Origin: Limonium bicolor
Lineage: Eukaryota > Streptophyta > Magnoliopsida > Caryophyllales > Plumbaginaceae
DNA length: 64,000 nt
Direction of reading: 5' to 3'
Assembly (NCBI GenBank): GCA_023374045.1
Contig: CM041779.1
Span: 372,001 to 436,000 of the forward strand
The notes beneath the pieces are model-generated. The model made no database searches, was not told the origin of the DNA, and saw only the letters and a list, made by a program, of their open reading frames with translations. Below, piece after piece: positions 46,692-58,956 of this stretch. The position numbers and the translations under genes are program-made. How positions within the stretch are numbered: position 1 is the stretch's first letter; each line of letters opens with the position of its first letter.

Positions 46692-49600
46692 GAAGTATCG
46701 CTCTGATGACTGAAGTACCGAGCTTAGGAAGTACCGAGTTAGGATTTTAGTACATATGGGTTAAGGGATGAGTGATAGCGTGAGAGATACGCTAGTTAGG
46801 AGAACCAATGAATATTGGAAACCTACTATATACATCCCACCCTCCACAATCCCTGGTTATAACTTGGGAGAGAACGCCGGAGAGATGGAAGTCCTCTCTT
46901 ACTCGGGAATACCCGATCTGGCTGTATCTAAGTGTCCTTATAAGTACGGAGAACCTGTCACTCGGTAGATCCCGAAAGGTGTGAATCCCGAAGACGGTTA
47001 CACTTGAACAATATTAACCGCTCTTGTTAGCGAAAAGTGAAGAATCTTAAGCATAAGAGAATGGAATTTCCAGCACCCTGGATCGACATGCGAAGCAGTC
47101 GAGGACAACCAGCTTGCAAGCACTAACCGTGCAACAGTGGAGAAGTGAAGTAGTAGAAACCGAGACGAGTGTCTACGGAACTACAAATGTTAACCAATAC
47201 ACCAATGGAATACCAACCGATTAAGAAACTACAACGTGGTACGAGGAGGATACAGTACTAAGTAAGAGGGGTCTCCCAGAATGGGAAACGCCCTAGTTAA
47301 TGATTAACATGTGTAAACAGTGAGAAGTACCCAGAAGGTTTATAGTCAACACTGTAAGATCAAGTAAGGGCCAACAGGGCCACTGATGTCAGTGCGGGTG
47401 AAAGCATTACCGCAACCAATGTATATTGAACCAGTAGCCAGTTAACATGGCGCACTTGCCATGGCAAGTGCTGCTATAACAAGGTTGTACGGAAAATTTT
47501 AAACAATTATCGGTACTTAGTAAAGTACCGTGAAGTTAAGTGAGATCAGCGTAGTTATGGAAGGGCTTAGCAGCCTGACCTCTGCAATTGGAAGTACACC
47601 AGTCAGCAAGAAGCTAGACTTGGTTAAAGCAAGGAAACGTTGTGAAACCACGAGAATTTTTCTTTTAAACTTAAATTCATTTTCAAAACCCTCTTCAAAC
47701 CAAAATTTTCTTTCAAATCCATTTTATTTCCAACCTTCTTTAAAACCAAACCAGAGGACCTACACCGGGCCTCAGTGTCATACGGTAGGAAACCGGTAAA
47801 ACCCAAGGGTAGCAACCCGAGGGAGTGAAGGGGTTCACAATCATACAGCAATGAATAAACTTTCCCTTGATTAAGTTCGGGAAGCACGGAATGCATATTA
47901 TCACAGGATAATATAAGGGAGTTAACAACAGAATACTTCACCTAGGCGTGTGACGGACACTACGAGTGTACCAACTGAATTGTGGGACGACCGCACTCCG
48001 ATAGGAGCTTGTGGGCCTGACAGACCTTCTTATGGGGTAGTCGGGTAAGTAGCAATGTATCAGTAGGATACCCCATATATGTATACGAGTGGAGTCTGGA
48101 ATACGGGAAGTAGTCAACTCCATACTACGGTCCGAAGTAAAAATCAAACAAGAGTAAGGAATTACCATCGAATGATTGAAGTAAAGGAACACAGTAAAGT
48201 CAACAAGACTAAAGTAATCAGTGAATTCATTTTAAGGAAATGTTTAAAGGTGAACAAGTGCGAAGTGCACTAGTGGGTAAATAAGGATGTGGAATATGTC
48301 TTAAGAATCCTGAAGGATGAACATAATAGCTGGAGTAAGTACCCAACCTACATATGGTGAGGCAGATGCCTACTATGGATACGTTAAAGTGCAATGATCG
48401 GGATGAAACTCCCGAGGTGATCACTAAAGATGTCAATCTCACTAAAGAGGATATTTAACCCAGCAAAGAACGCGGGGCGAAGTAGTAAATTAAACGTACT
48501 CATAAGTGCAAGCCAGATATGATGGCATGACCAATAACACCCAGGAGTTATCCTTAAAAGGGTATTTGTGTCACAGTGGTTGAACGAATGACGTGGCAGA
48601 AATGCAAAGGGTTGAAACTAACACCCAGTTTAAACATAAGTCGTTAGGAGAAAGTCTGACATCCTTGAAGGGGCATCCCATGAAAGGAACCGTGATGCAA
48701 CGGTCTGGTCATGGAGCCCAATACCACCTATAAACCATGTAATATTGTTCGGAGAAGTAGATGTGTGTGGACAGCCTACTATGAGCAGAGCTCGAGGCAA
48801 TAAGGCTCATAAGCCACAAGTAGAATGTGTTAAGAAAATGTTATTGATCACAGAAGTTTATGTTATATAAGTGAGTAAGCGGATAACGAACCACTACTTT
48901 AAGAGTGGGGATACCTCTTGATATGTGAGACCGCAACAGCGGTAGTTATGTGAACTAAGTTCAGGGAATGTGTTAAGAGTTGACCATGTTGTTACTACAA
49001 AAGAAGTGTTCGTACCAGTTGTGGAGACCGCAAGAGTAATAAGTCTAATAGCAACCACCATAGGTGTGTGATGCTAAATGTATGATGAACAACGCTCAAG
49101 GAGCATAAAGGCTCGAAGAATAGAGTATTTAGTAATCAGCCAAATAAGTGGCAAAACACAGTGTAATGGCGGAAGCTAATATAATAGCGGATGCAGTGCA
49201 AGTTAATGTTATATAATGAGTAACTGCACGGTGCGCAGTAAGCGACCATTGCATAAGTATTGTGAAATAATAATGTGGCAAATAAGATCAGTTATGAGTT
49301 AAACTCAATGAACATGCAAGGTAAGTAATAGCAAATAGACTGAGCAATAGCCAGCAGTTGATACTATGTGATAAGGAACCCAAAGATTTACTGTCAAGAG
49401 TTTACGCCTCTGCACTCTGTAGGACTGAGTGTTTTGGTATTGCTCTTGCGCGGTAATGATCAAATGGGATAGCTAGGAAGTTGGGAAATGTTAAATGTGA
49501 TGGAAGAACAGGACTTAAGGTGTGAAAAAAACCGATGCATAAGAGAAGCACGGTAGTACCAATCAAGGGATACTTGATCGGCATAAGTGAGTGCAGTAAC

Positions 49601-50207
49601 ACGATTGTTAAATATCGGTATGGAATATACCTCAAGTGTTGGAAATAACCGACAGAGTACTACACAGTAGGTAGTAGCTCAAACGTAACCGACAGTAAGT
49701 CGGGAGAAATCAAGTAAACCATTGTGAAATACGTAACAGTTTGCGCAGTAAGTTATTAGAGAAGTGCATGGGAAGTGCTGAAACTCACCGAATTCGCTCA
49801 CGGTAAGAAATATCACGCGTCGGTTGAGAACCCGTTATTACCAAGATGAAGGTGACAATCGGAGATGTATAATACAGTAAGAATAATGTATAGGGCAAAT
49901 TAAGCTCTAAATTATCAAGAGTCGCGTAGCAGGAACTAGTGAGCCAGTGATTCAAGTGTTAGATGTGCGTTGTGAATATGTGTGAATGGCTAATTATTAA
50001 AGCCTAGAAGTTACACGGGCCAGAATCGAAACTGGTTACGAATTAAATAAACTCTAAGGAGAATTCTTGGTTAAGGACTAAACCGCCAATATGGCTAAGA
50101 TCCTCAAACCAAAACACAAAGTAAAATAAACCGCGTGGAGGTAAATCACTTCACGACGGTAGAATGTTATAAACCAGTGATCAAGTGATTGATTACGTGG
50201 GCGTAAT

Positions 50208-50224
50208 CCCTTTTAAGGGGGGTA
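50208..50224 (+). promoter_or_regulatory. TE3 internal polypurine-tract copy
   Basis: cccttttaaggggggta occurs about 1.48 kb before the terminal tract, as in TE2. The minus-strand remnant at 59190-59206 has the reverse complement with fewer Gs. Confidence 0.6.
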
Positions 50225-51304
50225 GAGCGCAAGACCGCTTAGTGTGTTTTACCGTACAAGTGTACGTGAACTGTGGTGTGCATAGCACAAAATGATTTGT
50301 TTTGATGATTGGTGTGTGTGTTACATAAACATACGCATTCATTCATGGTTAATTGTGGTAATTGCGCACTGAAGATGCGAATACCATTGTGATAAGTGTG
50401 TCATTGTGTTAAAGGACGTGTGTGGAAGTATAAGTATGAGGGAGTAGAAAAACTCCCGGGGAACTAAACCCCGACTATGTATGTTCATATAATACTAAAT
50501 GTAAAACAGTGTTTTGTATTTTGATAAAAGTATATATATACAGTGTTGTAATTTGTGAAGTGGTATGAGACCAACATAGAACCTAGTAAGAATTGAATTC
50601 CCTAGGTAACGTGGGTTAAGTTGAATTTGGGTGATGATTGATAGACAGAGTTCTATCCCTTGGAGATGTAATGATTATGACTAGATGGATAAAAGATAGA
50701 AAATGGTGTATGCTTGAATTAGTTGCTGTTTGAAAAATGAAGTGGGAGGTGAAACTTGATTATCATGAGATCAAGGGAAGCCAAACACAAATTGGGGTGG
50801 AAAGATAGTTCAACACTGATGCTGATCACATGAGGGTTGGATGATTCTTGAAACTCCCTTTAAGTGATCACAAATAACCACATCAAAGGATAAAATGTAG
50901 TTAACAATAATTGGACTTGGAGTTGTATTGAGTTTTCAAAAGAATTTTAAATTGGGTTTCAAATTTCCAATTGGTATTTTCAAGCTTCGATTGATATTTT
51001 GGGAATAAAGGATTCTCTTCTACTTAACCGTACGAACAATATTTTCGTATAACTTGCTCACGAGCTGAGGACGTACGAGCCTTTGTCTTCGGACCGGTGA
51101 CATGAGAAGTATATTTTAAAAATGTATGAGAATGTTTTGATCTCCCAAAGGAACGGGGACAATATGTGTCCATCGCGACCGAGTTCTGCGGGAGCACAGT
51201 GTATGTAAAAGGAATTTCTGGTTAATGTACATGCTAAGACATGTTGTGTGGTATATGTAATAAATATTGTTTTGACCTTGAGTCCTAATGTGGTGAAGTT
51301 CCTA

Positions 51305-51600
51305 AAGTGTTATGTTACCTAGACCTATGTGTCTAAAGGTTGTTATATTATCAAGACCTAAGTGTCTAAGTGATGTTGAGTTATCAAGACCCATGTGTCT
51401 AAAGAATGTTATGTTATCAGGACCTACGAGTCCAAATGTTGTTATGTTACCCAGACCTAAGAGTCTAAGGGTTGTTATGTTGGAACAATGTTGTTAAGGT
51501 ACCCGGACCATCAAGTCCGAGGTTACTATGTAAGTATGTTATGTATGTATGGACATGGATGTGTTACCCGGACCGTTAAGTCCGAGGTTGTGATGTAAAA
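51305..51600 (+). repeat. TE3 interior: ~40-bp 'gttatgttaccnagacc' repeats
   Basis: About seven units of tgttatgttatcaagacct plus (a/g)tgtctaa(a/g)g. The frame at 51312-51497 (repeats of LPRPMCLKVV type) is translated repeat. Confidence 0.7.
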
Positions 51601-51689
51601 TATGTTGTTATGGAAGTTTTATGTTGCAAGTAACCCCCGTATCTTAAACCAATGAGGTGTGGGAAGTGTGAACTCCGAGGACGAAGTTC

Positions 51690-51706
51690 TTTTAAGGGGG
51701 GTAGAT
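51690..51706 (+). promoter_or_regulatory. TE3 3' polypurine tract
   Basis: ttttaaggggggtagat directly before the right LTR start TGAAATACCCC. Confidence 0.88.
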
Positions 51707-54700
51707 TGAAATACCCCAAACCTTAATGTGTTAATTAAATGTATAATTATAAATTTCTAAGGCTAATTAAGTCCTTAAGATCATTGGTGAAGAAATGAAA
51801 ACCAAAAAAAAAGAAAAGAAAATGCGTAAAAGTCACAAGACGTGAAAATACGTATTTAATTATTTTAGGAGGTACATAACCTCATTAAGGTTATAAATAT
51901 ATTTTTATACCTTAGATACACATTAAGAGCATGTGGGAAAAATTCCGGAAGAAAACGTATCCAAACAATGCGTTAAAACGCTAACGGAGTCTAAAACGCG
52001 TTTTTCGAGAAAACCCGAAAACGTGACTTTAAACAGTTAAATGACCCCGTAAAAATAATAATAATAGTTGATTATGTAACTATAAATAAACATTAATGGG
52101 AGATTAATAACCATTAAAATTAAAGGAATGAGAAAATTTCCGGAAAACGGTCCCGGTTAGTGATAGTGCTAAACCGGGTAAATAAACGAGCGTTTCCTGT
52201 TAAAAACGAAAAACGCTCCAGCGTGTATATATTAGTGGGCCGGTTTTATTAATGTAAACAGCTCACTCACACATGACTAGTAACTAATTAATAGAGTCAA
52301 AAAAATAATAACACTACATATACCCCACACTCTCTCTCTCTTTCCTCATTTCTCTCTTTCCTTTTCTCTTTCCTCTCTTATTTCTCTCCCAGCCGATTCC
52401 CTTCCTCCCTCTCTGCCGATGGAGTTCCCCCAACAAGCCAACAATGGCTTCTTCACTTCCTCTTCATCCTCAAGCTCCATTTGAGCTCCAAATCAAAAAC
52501 AAATTACATATTCTTCTTCCTCTCATCTTCCTCTATCATCCTCTCTTTTCGAAATTTCAAAAGGATGAAGTTGACCTCCATGGGTTTTCCCCAATTGAAG
52601 AGAAAATGGCACCAATGGGAAGCTTGGAGTCTCCTCTTTATTCTAAGGTAAAAATTTCCAAGAGAAAGTCACTTTTCCTTCATCTCTTGGTGTAATCAAT
52701 TTTTCACCATTTTTGATACCTTGTTTTCTCCTTGTTCTTGAGCTCCAAATTGATCCTTCAACGGTGGAGAAGTTCCCCTCTTGATTCAAGGGTGAAAATC
52801 CCTCTTAAAAGCTTCACAAAGGTAAACCCTAACTTTGTGTTCTAGCCCTTTGATTGAATTGAAATATTCCAAGGGTTTAGATAATTAATTGAGTATGTTT
52901 TTGTGTTCTTGGATGTTGGGATGGAGTTTGGAAACTCCATACCCTCTTAACTGATTTTGGAGAAGATGAGGAGCAAGAGGTGAATTAAGGAGGCTTGTGA
53001 AATTAAGGTAAGGAATTTACCTTGAACCTTGTTCTAAATTGTTTTAGTGTTTGGGATGGGTAAACAAATCAATGAACCCAAATTGTGGATTGAAATATAT
53101 GTTGGAATGTGTTTAATTGATGTTAGGAGAGGTTTGTGGATTAATGTTGAGTTGAGGGCCTTGAGAGCCAAATGTTTTGAGGTTGTGTTTATATTGTGTT
53201 CATGGAAATTTATGGTGATTATGTTGATGTTGATGAGATTTGAGGATTTGTAATGTGCTGCTAGGACCCTTGAAAGGGTGTGGCTAGATTAGGGATGAGA
53301 AGGATGTAAATTGAGGAGGATGAATGTGTAAGGTTATGGGGAGGTCATGGCAAAATTTCAATGGAAAAGGAGTGTTTGAAGATGGTTGATGGTTGAGAGA
53401 ATTTAGGTGTTGATTTGGTGATGTTTTTGGTTGATTTTAGGGTGGCTATGATGCGTTAAAACCCCGTGGAAACGTGTTTTCAATTGGCTATTTTGCTACT
53501 ATAAGTTATGTATGTTTTGTGGGGGATTTGTGGCTTGGTTCTAGTTGTTTTCCGTAATTGATTTTGCAGTTTTCGGTATGTCCGAACATGTGTCCGAACA
53601 TTGAAGTTCGGACATCATACGTCGGAAAATTTTCAGACTCTCGGCTTATGTCCGAACATGCAAGGTCGGACGCATGTTCGGACCAGCCTTTGGTTTTGCA
53701 TAACTTTTTCGTTTGAACTCCGTTTTGAGTGCCGTTTGCGGCGTTGGATTCCTCTTTTCGAGTACTATCTGTTTTGACATGTTTTGGCATATGTTTATGT
53801 ATATTTTTATCTGAAAATGACCGATAATCTTTTGAACTCCATTCTTGCTCTATAAGTGTGCTTGAGCCTTCTAATGATGGGGGATTGGATGGTAATGGTT
53901 TTGGATGATGTTTAGGCCTTGTTTGGTGACATGTAAAGGCCTTAAGATGTGTAAACAAGTGTTAGGTTGATGTGAGAGTTGTGAACTTAAGATCACAAGA
54001 GTAAAATTAAGTATAACAGGATAACGGGGTTAACTATGGGCGCACTAGTCGTTTAACAATTGTATTGCCCCGATGTTAATGGAAACAAATGTAATGTTAC
54101 CAGTTGCTCAAATATTTTTCAAGGAAACATGTGATGGCACATTAGAGTGCACCTTCAGTGACAGGTATGGTTTTCTTGCAACCTGTGTCCTACCGGATTA
54201 CACCGGCTTGTATGCCAATGTGTTTTTTCTGTGTGTTTGCCACCTTGTAAGATAAAACATGTAATGAGTTTATAGTAATTCATATATGTGGCGTACCTAG
54301 TTTCCGATACCGTTTTACCTCGAAGTGTTAAACCTTAGTTAACTATGTCTAGGATTATATAAGAGATCGGTATTCGGATTCAACGACCCAAACCATGGGG
54401 ACGTACTAACCACGGCTATGTGTGAGTTAGTTGTATGTTGTTGTGTGTGATGTTTGTTGTAGAGGTATGAACCTCCTTTGTATGTTCTAATTCTGTTGCT
54501 GTATTACATAATGTTTGATGTGGTAGGCTCCACAGCGGAGTCTTATTCTGTGAATATATATATATATTATGGGGGGAGTGAGGAATCCGGTTGTTCCGGT
54601 CGCGCGGTGTTTGGGAGTTGTTGTATACAGTTTCTTCAGCTTCCATTCTGTTGGTTGTCTTCCTTCATTGGTCTTCAATCACCCCTGAGCTTAACCAAGG

Positions 54701-55679
54701 CTCTTGACTCACGTCTTTTGGGGATTATGTATGTTGAGTTCGGATCACTAAATCCGATCCTTCTTTATGTTAAGTTACTCGTCCGACTAACAGGACGGTA
54801 ATGAGTAATGTAAAGAGCTTATCATGAGGGTGTATTCATTCTCTAGGCTCCAAGTTAACTAACTATGTTTGGGCGGTTCCTAAGAGATCCGTACCCGTTA
54901 TGTTAAGTGTTATTGATGTACTACAAAGTTATTGCGAAGTGATGTTATACGTTGTTTAGAAGTGAAATATATGTGGTTCATGGATATGAATCCTAGTATG
55001 TAAAAAACGTTTATGGAAACCCGATAGTGGGTAAGTGTCGTCTATTAAGGGAATAGCTTCATTGGAGGAGAAGTACTCTAGGGTTGAAGTACTCAATGAA
55101 TGTATTGTTAAGTATAAATGTATGGTCCATTGTTGAGCCCATTATTGTGGATTGTTATGTAATGTGTGTTTACAGTGTACATGCATGATTTAATTATAAT
55201 CAACCGCATGCCAAGACGACAAATAGTTGTGCGTGGCCCGGTAGCATGCGGGCTGCGGGATTACCATACCAGCAAGGTGCTGAGCCCCCTGGGGGGCCAC
55301 CCTTTCTTCTTTTTCCTGTTTCAGGTACAAGAACTGGAAGCCGTTCGAGAGTAGGACGGGGTAGTTGTTCGTATGTGGTTGTCATGTGAATTATTGATGT
55401 GTTGTAGGTGTAGTAAGACCGAAATTGTGTCGGCGTTAGTTGGAAGATACTCGGTACAGCAGTAATGTAAGTGTATAACGATTGTTGGACATGGAACGGA
55501 ATTAATGTGTAGTTGCTCGGGGGTTTAGTCCATCAGACCGGTACAATGTATGTATGTTAGCCTTGTTAGCCACGTGGGTGGTTAACGGCGTGTAACACCA
55601 AGGAGTTAAGCGATGTTATGGGTTGTGATTTCCACTGTAGTTTGTTGTTAAGTATGTTATTGTTAGTTGGGGTGTTACA
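51707..55679 (+). repeat. TE3 3' LTR (3973 bp)
   Basis: Near-identical to 42720-46674. It carries the same small ORF with one inserted codon (52444-52695) and the palindromic cluster at 53579-53684. Confidence 0.9.
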
Positions 55680-55684
55680 TTTAC

Positions 55685-56592
55685 CTTCGCATTGATGAGT
55701 TTCATGAGGACCGGTGCATATGGCACATCCTTCTGCAGATGAAACTGGTGGTGAGGAAGCTATTGTCTTTACGATTTCGTTTTGTGATGTTGTTAGCTTC
55801 TCCATCATTTTTGCAAGGGACGAGATCTGGGCCGATAAATGATCCGTAGGCTCAACATGGAGTAGGCCTGCTGCTCGTGGCGTTCTTCCTTTGGATCTCG
55901 TCCACTGTCTTGTATTGCCCGTCATGGTTTCGAGAAGGTTCATCCCTTCTTGAGGAGATTTCATCATGAAGCTTCCTCCTGCAGAGGAATTTACGAGTAG
56001 TCGGTTTCCATCATCCCAGGCCATTGAAGAATGATAGGCAGAGGGATTGATCGTCGAGACCATGGTGGGAACACTTCATCAGCATATCCTTGAATCTGTC
56101 CCATGCGTCGTACAACGTTTCTCCCGGTTCCTGACAGAATGTGTTGATTTCTCCGATCAATTGCCTTGTTCTACTGGTTGGGTAGTACTTGGCAAGGAAT
56201 TTCTGGGCCATTTGCAGCCATGTAGTGATTGATCGGGAGGGAAGACTTCGGTACCACTTGTTTGCTGAATCTGACAACGAGTGAGGAAATAGTTGTAGTC
56301 GGATTCTTTCTTTGACGTTACCGGTTTGACCAAAGGAATTGCAGAAGTCTAGGAAAAGACTTAAATGATTTGGGGCTTCATCACGATTTGCTCCACTAAA
56401 CTTTCCTAAATCCAGGACGGCGGTGATGTAGTGAGTTTTGAAAACCCATCGTCTGGTTTCTTGTGGTGTTAGTTCAGGGAGAACTATGGCTGATGCTCTT
56501 CCTTCGGTATCCGGTTGGTGGTAATCAGAAAGGGCACGGTGTTGTGGTTGATTTTCATGGTCCATTTCATCTATTACTTGGTTTTCGGCCAT
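55685..56592 (-). pseudogene. TE4 gag N-terminal part, frameshifted and split by TE3
   Basis: The start at 56592 (MAENQVIDEMDHENQ) leads into a retrotransposon Gag capsid domain with KWYRSLPSRSITTW and CQEPGETLYDAWDRFKD. The frame runs to FFNGLG and stops at 56011. Coding continues in another frame (DGNRLLVNSSAGGSFM onward) to a zinc knuckle CAICTGPHETHQC and ends at the TE3 target copy, so a one-base shift lies near 56012-56020. The knuckle spacing is C-x2-C-x3-H-x4-C. The continuation after TE3 starts at 42719. Gag would form the particle and bind RNA; this copy cannot unless spliced or corrected. Confidence 0.85.
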
Positions 56593-57274
56593 GTCTTGAT
56601 TTCTCTGGTTTCTTCGTGCGTTGAATAAAGTGCGCTCGGGTTCGGGTCTCGGACTGATAAGTGGAGAACCTCAGGTTCGAGTGTTTGGCATGCACAGAAG
56701 ATAACTTGTGGTTCGTCAGAAATTGCGAAATTAACAGTGGTTAGATAAATACAAGCAAAAATATTTAAATAGACTGATAAACGTTAATTAAACAACACTG
56801 ATATATTTTTTTTTTATTTTTTTAATTTTTTTTAAACTTTTTTTTTTACTTTTTTTTAAGAGTAAAAAGACCGAAAATAAGTGAACAAAAAGAAACAAAA
56901 ATAAATGCAGTTTAAGTAAATAATAAAATTAAAATAAAGAAAAATGGCAGAATTAAATTGCGGGAATTTAAATAACTGAATTTAAATGACAGAATTTAAA
57001 TGTTAGTAGTTAGAGTACTGGAATTTAAATGACAGAAATTTAAATGTTAGTAATTAGTTGACAGAAATTTAAATGACAAAAAATTAAATGTTAGGAGTTA
57101 GTGTACTGAAATTTAAATGTTAGAAGTTAGTGTACAGAAAATTAAATGACTGAAAAATAAATAACAGAAATTAATAGAAATAAAAAAAACAAACAAACAA
57201 CAAAATAATATAGACAGAATATTACAGTATAGCAAGTGAACTACCAGAAACTAGGGAAATTGATGGAATCAATC
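56593..57274 (-). other. TE4 5' leader with short repeats
   Basis: Between the primer site and gag there is no ORF. On the plus strand 56940-57180 holds about ten degenerate ~20-base units of gaatttaaatgacagaa type, and 56800-56860 is a T-rich homopolymer zone. Confidence 0.6.
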
Positions 57275-57292
57275 TCCCCGGCAACGGCGCCA
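57275..57292 (-). other. TE4 primer-binding site (TGGCGCCGTTGCCGGGGA)
   Basis: The site lies six bases inside the 5' LTR end (57299) on the minus strand. This sequence is the well-known Athila/Tat-type site, usually assigned to tRNA-Asp. Confidence 0.9.
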
Positions 57293-57298
57293 AAAACT

Positions 57299-58951
57299 TG
57301 TTGGTGTAAAACCTACACTTTAATATATATAGATTTATAGCAAATTAATAGGCAAGTGCACCTAATCAGAGTAGTATAACAAGTGTCGTATCCACAGGGA
57401 GATTGTTCAGTTTTCCTAGTCTTGGTAGTTAATAAAAACAGTAAAAAGGGGGTTTAGCCGGAGGCAAGCTTGATTTGTTGTTGGATCAGTGCAAATATAA
57501 TAAACAGTAAAATAAGGTAAAATAGTTGATGTGGATGGAAAAAGATATCCTAGGATAGCGGGGGAATTGCCTAAATTACTTAAACAAACTTACCCTTGTC
57601 TCAATTATTTATTGTCTATTAGAGTTAATAGGTGTCAGTTATGAACTCTTAGTAATAGCCTCAGTATTTTCCTGCTTTCCGGAGTGTAAATACCAAGGTT
57701 TATTCCTTTGTGGTACTTTGACTATCTCAAAACCATATGTTGATAGTTACCATAAAAAGCAGTATTTGTCAGAAAGCATTAACAATATTAGTTGAAAGGA
57801 ATTAAAACAAGTTTAGTAAGTGAGACAGGTAATAAACATTTATTTAAGTAATATTAGGATCAAACCCCATCCTAGGATACAAATGAAAATTACTCAGACA
57901 TTAACGGAGATAAGAAGATAGCACGATAGAATTTGCCATTATTTCAGAGAAAGAACAGGTCTGCACTCGCTCTCACTTCTGCTACCTCTCTCTATTTCTT
58001 TTGTTCAGTAATATGAGTAGTGGAGTGTTGTGGTTACGGGAGAAGAAGAATGGAAGAGAATGGTGGTGTGGTGGAGCGATGGTGTGATTTCTTCAGAGTC
58101 TCCCGTAAGTGTGGTGTGGTCATTTATGGTAAAAGGACTGGGTTTTATAGAGGCAGAGGAGAGGTTGATTGGAGACAGAGCTGGAGTTGATTGGGGACAG
58201 ACGCGTGAAAGGATTCACAAGATAAGGGAGGTGCCTGATATTGTTAACGGAGTAGTGGATATGTCTGTAGGCGCCGCAAAGGAAGAAGCAATTGGGGAAG
58301 ACGGTCGGCGAAGGAAACCAGTCGCGACAGTTTCTGGATCTGGGTTGCATATATTTCCTGTCCGTGCTTTTTTCCACGGACTCATTATCTCTTGTCCGTC
58401 CATTTTTCCACGGACATATTTACTTCTTGCTTCTGTCCGCCCCTTGTCCGGCCTAATCTCCGCGGACACAATTGCCCTGTCCGGCCCTAGTTGGGCGGAC
58501 GCAACCCGGACACATCCCACGTCCGGCCTTTGTTCCTCGGACAGCACACGGACACAATGACGTCCGGCCCTTGTCCGGCCCTGGTTCCGCGGACGTACCT
58601 AGCTCTGTGCGGCCTTAGTAGTGCGGACAAGACACAGATGGCTCAAGCTATGTCCGGCCTTGTTTGAGCGGACAAGACACGGACGGAAGTCTGACTTGTC
58701 CGTGAAAATTGGTTTGCTTCTAAAATATTCGTTTCATCTCCGATTTAAGATCCGTTTGCGCCCATGCGTTCGTCTTTTCGTCTACTTTGCTCCTAGCTTG
58801 GTTTTTCCTTATGTTTAACCAATAAATTTGTGAGATAACCAATAAAACATAAATTAGAGGAAAACTAAGATAAGTGGAGAAATGAGCAAGAAAAGTGCTA
58901 ATAATATATATGAAATACACCTATAAAACATGCTCATTTGGACACTTGTCA
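57299..58951 (-). repeat. TE4 5' LTR (right copy, 1653 bp)
   Basis: Counterpart of 38116-39784. The TATA box on the minus strand reads ctataaaac at 58151-58143 and has lost one TA compared with the left copy. The palindromic array is at 58360-58704. Confidence 0.9.
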
Positions 58952-58956
58952 TTATA

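Larger units (their letters stand above)
46692..51690 (+). other. TE3 interior, non-coding
   Basis: No retroelement protein motif is visible. A 66-codon ORF at 46768-46968 starts MSDSVRDTLVR at the position where gag would begin and matches the start of a frame in TE2. Beyond this the interior is co-linear in patches with TE2, including the internal polypurine copy, a conserved cttgatc... segment near 50755 and a hypervariable repeat at 51305-51600. Confidence 0.6.
42720..55679 (+). mobile_element. TE3: LARD-like LTR retrotransposon inserted in TE4 gag
   Basis: Near-identical LTRs (42720-46674 and 51707-55679) start TGAAATACCCC and end GGTGTTACA, with a perfect tttac target duplication at 42715-42719 and 55680-55684. 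The interior carries an initiator-Met primer site, two polypurine tracts and no recognisable coding domain. It is related to TE2 in LTR start, primer-site hairpin and interior segments, but clearly a separate family. Orientation is opposite to the host TE4. Confidence 0.95.
38116..58951 (-). mobile_element. TE4: Athila-lineage element with gag-protease but no RT/integrase
   Basis: LTRs lie at 38116-39784 and 57299-58951, flanked by matching ttata target copies (38111-38115 and 58952-58956). On the minus strand the order is 5' LTR, primer site TGGCGCCGTTGCCGGGGA, leader, gag, protease, a 1.2-kb non-coding tail, polypurine tract (ggtaagtgtgggggtg) and 3' LTR. Primer site, DLGAS protease and tail fit Athila. 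RT, RNase H, integrase and the env-like region are absent, so it would need a helper element. TE3 occupies 42720-55679 within gag. Confidence 0.92.

Noticed and set aside
54478..54801. 107-codon plus-strand ORF in the TE3 3' LTR
   Set aside because: It runs through a TA repeat, is shortened to 64 codons in the other LTR and shows no domain.
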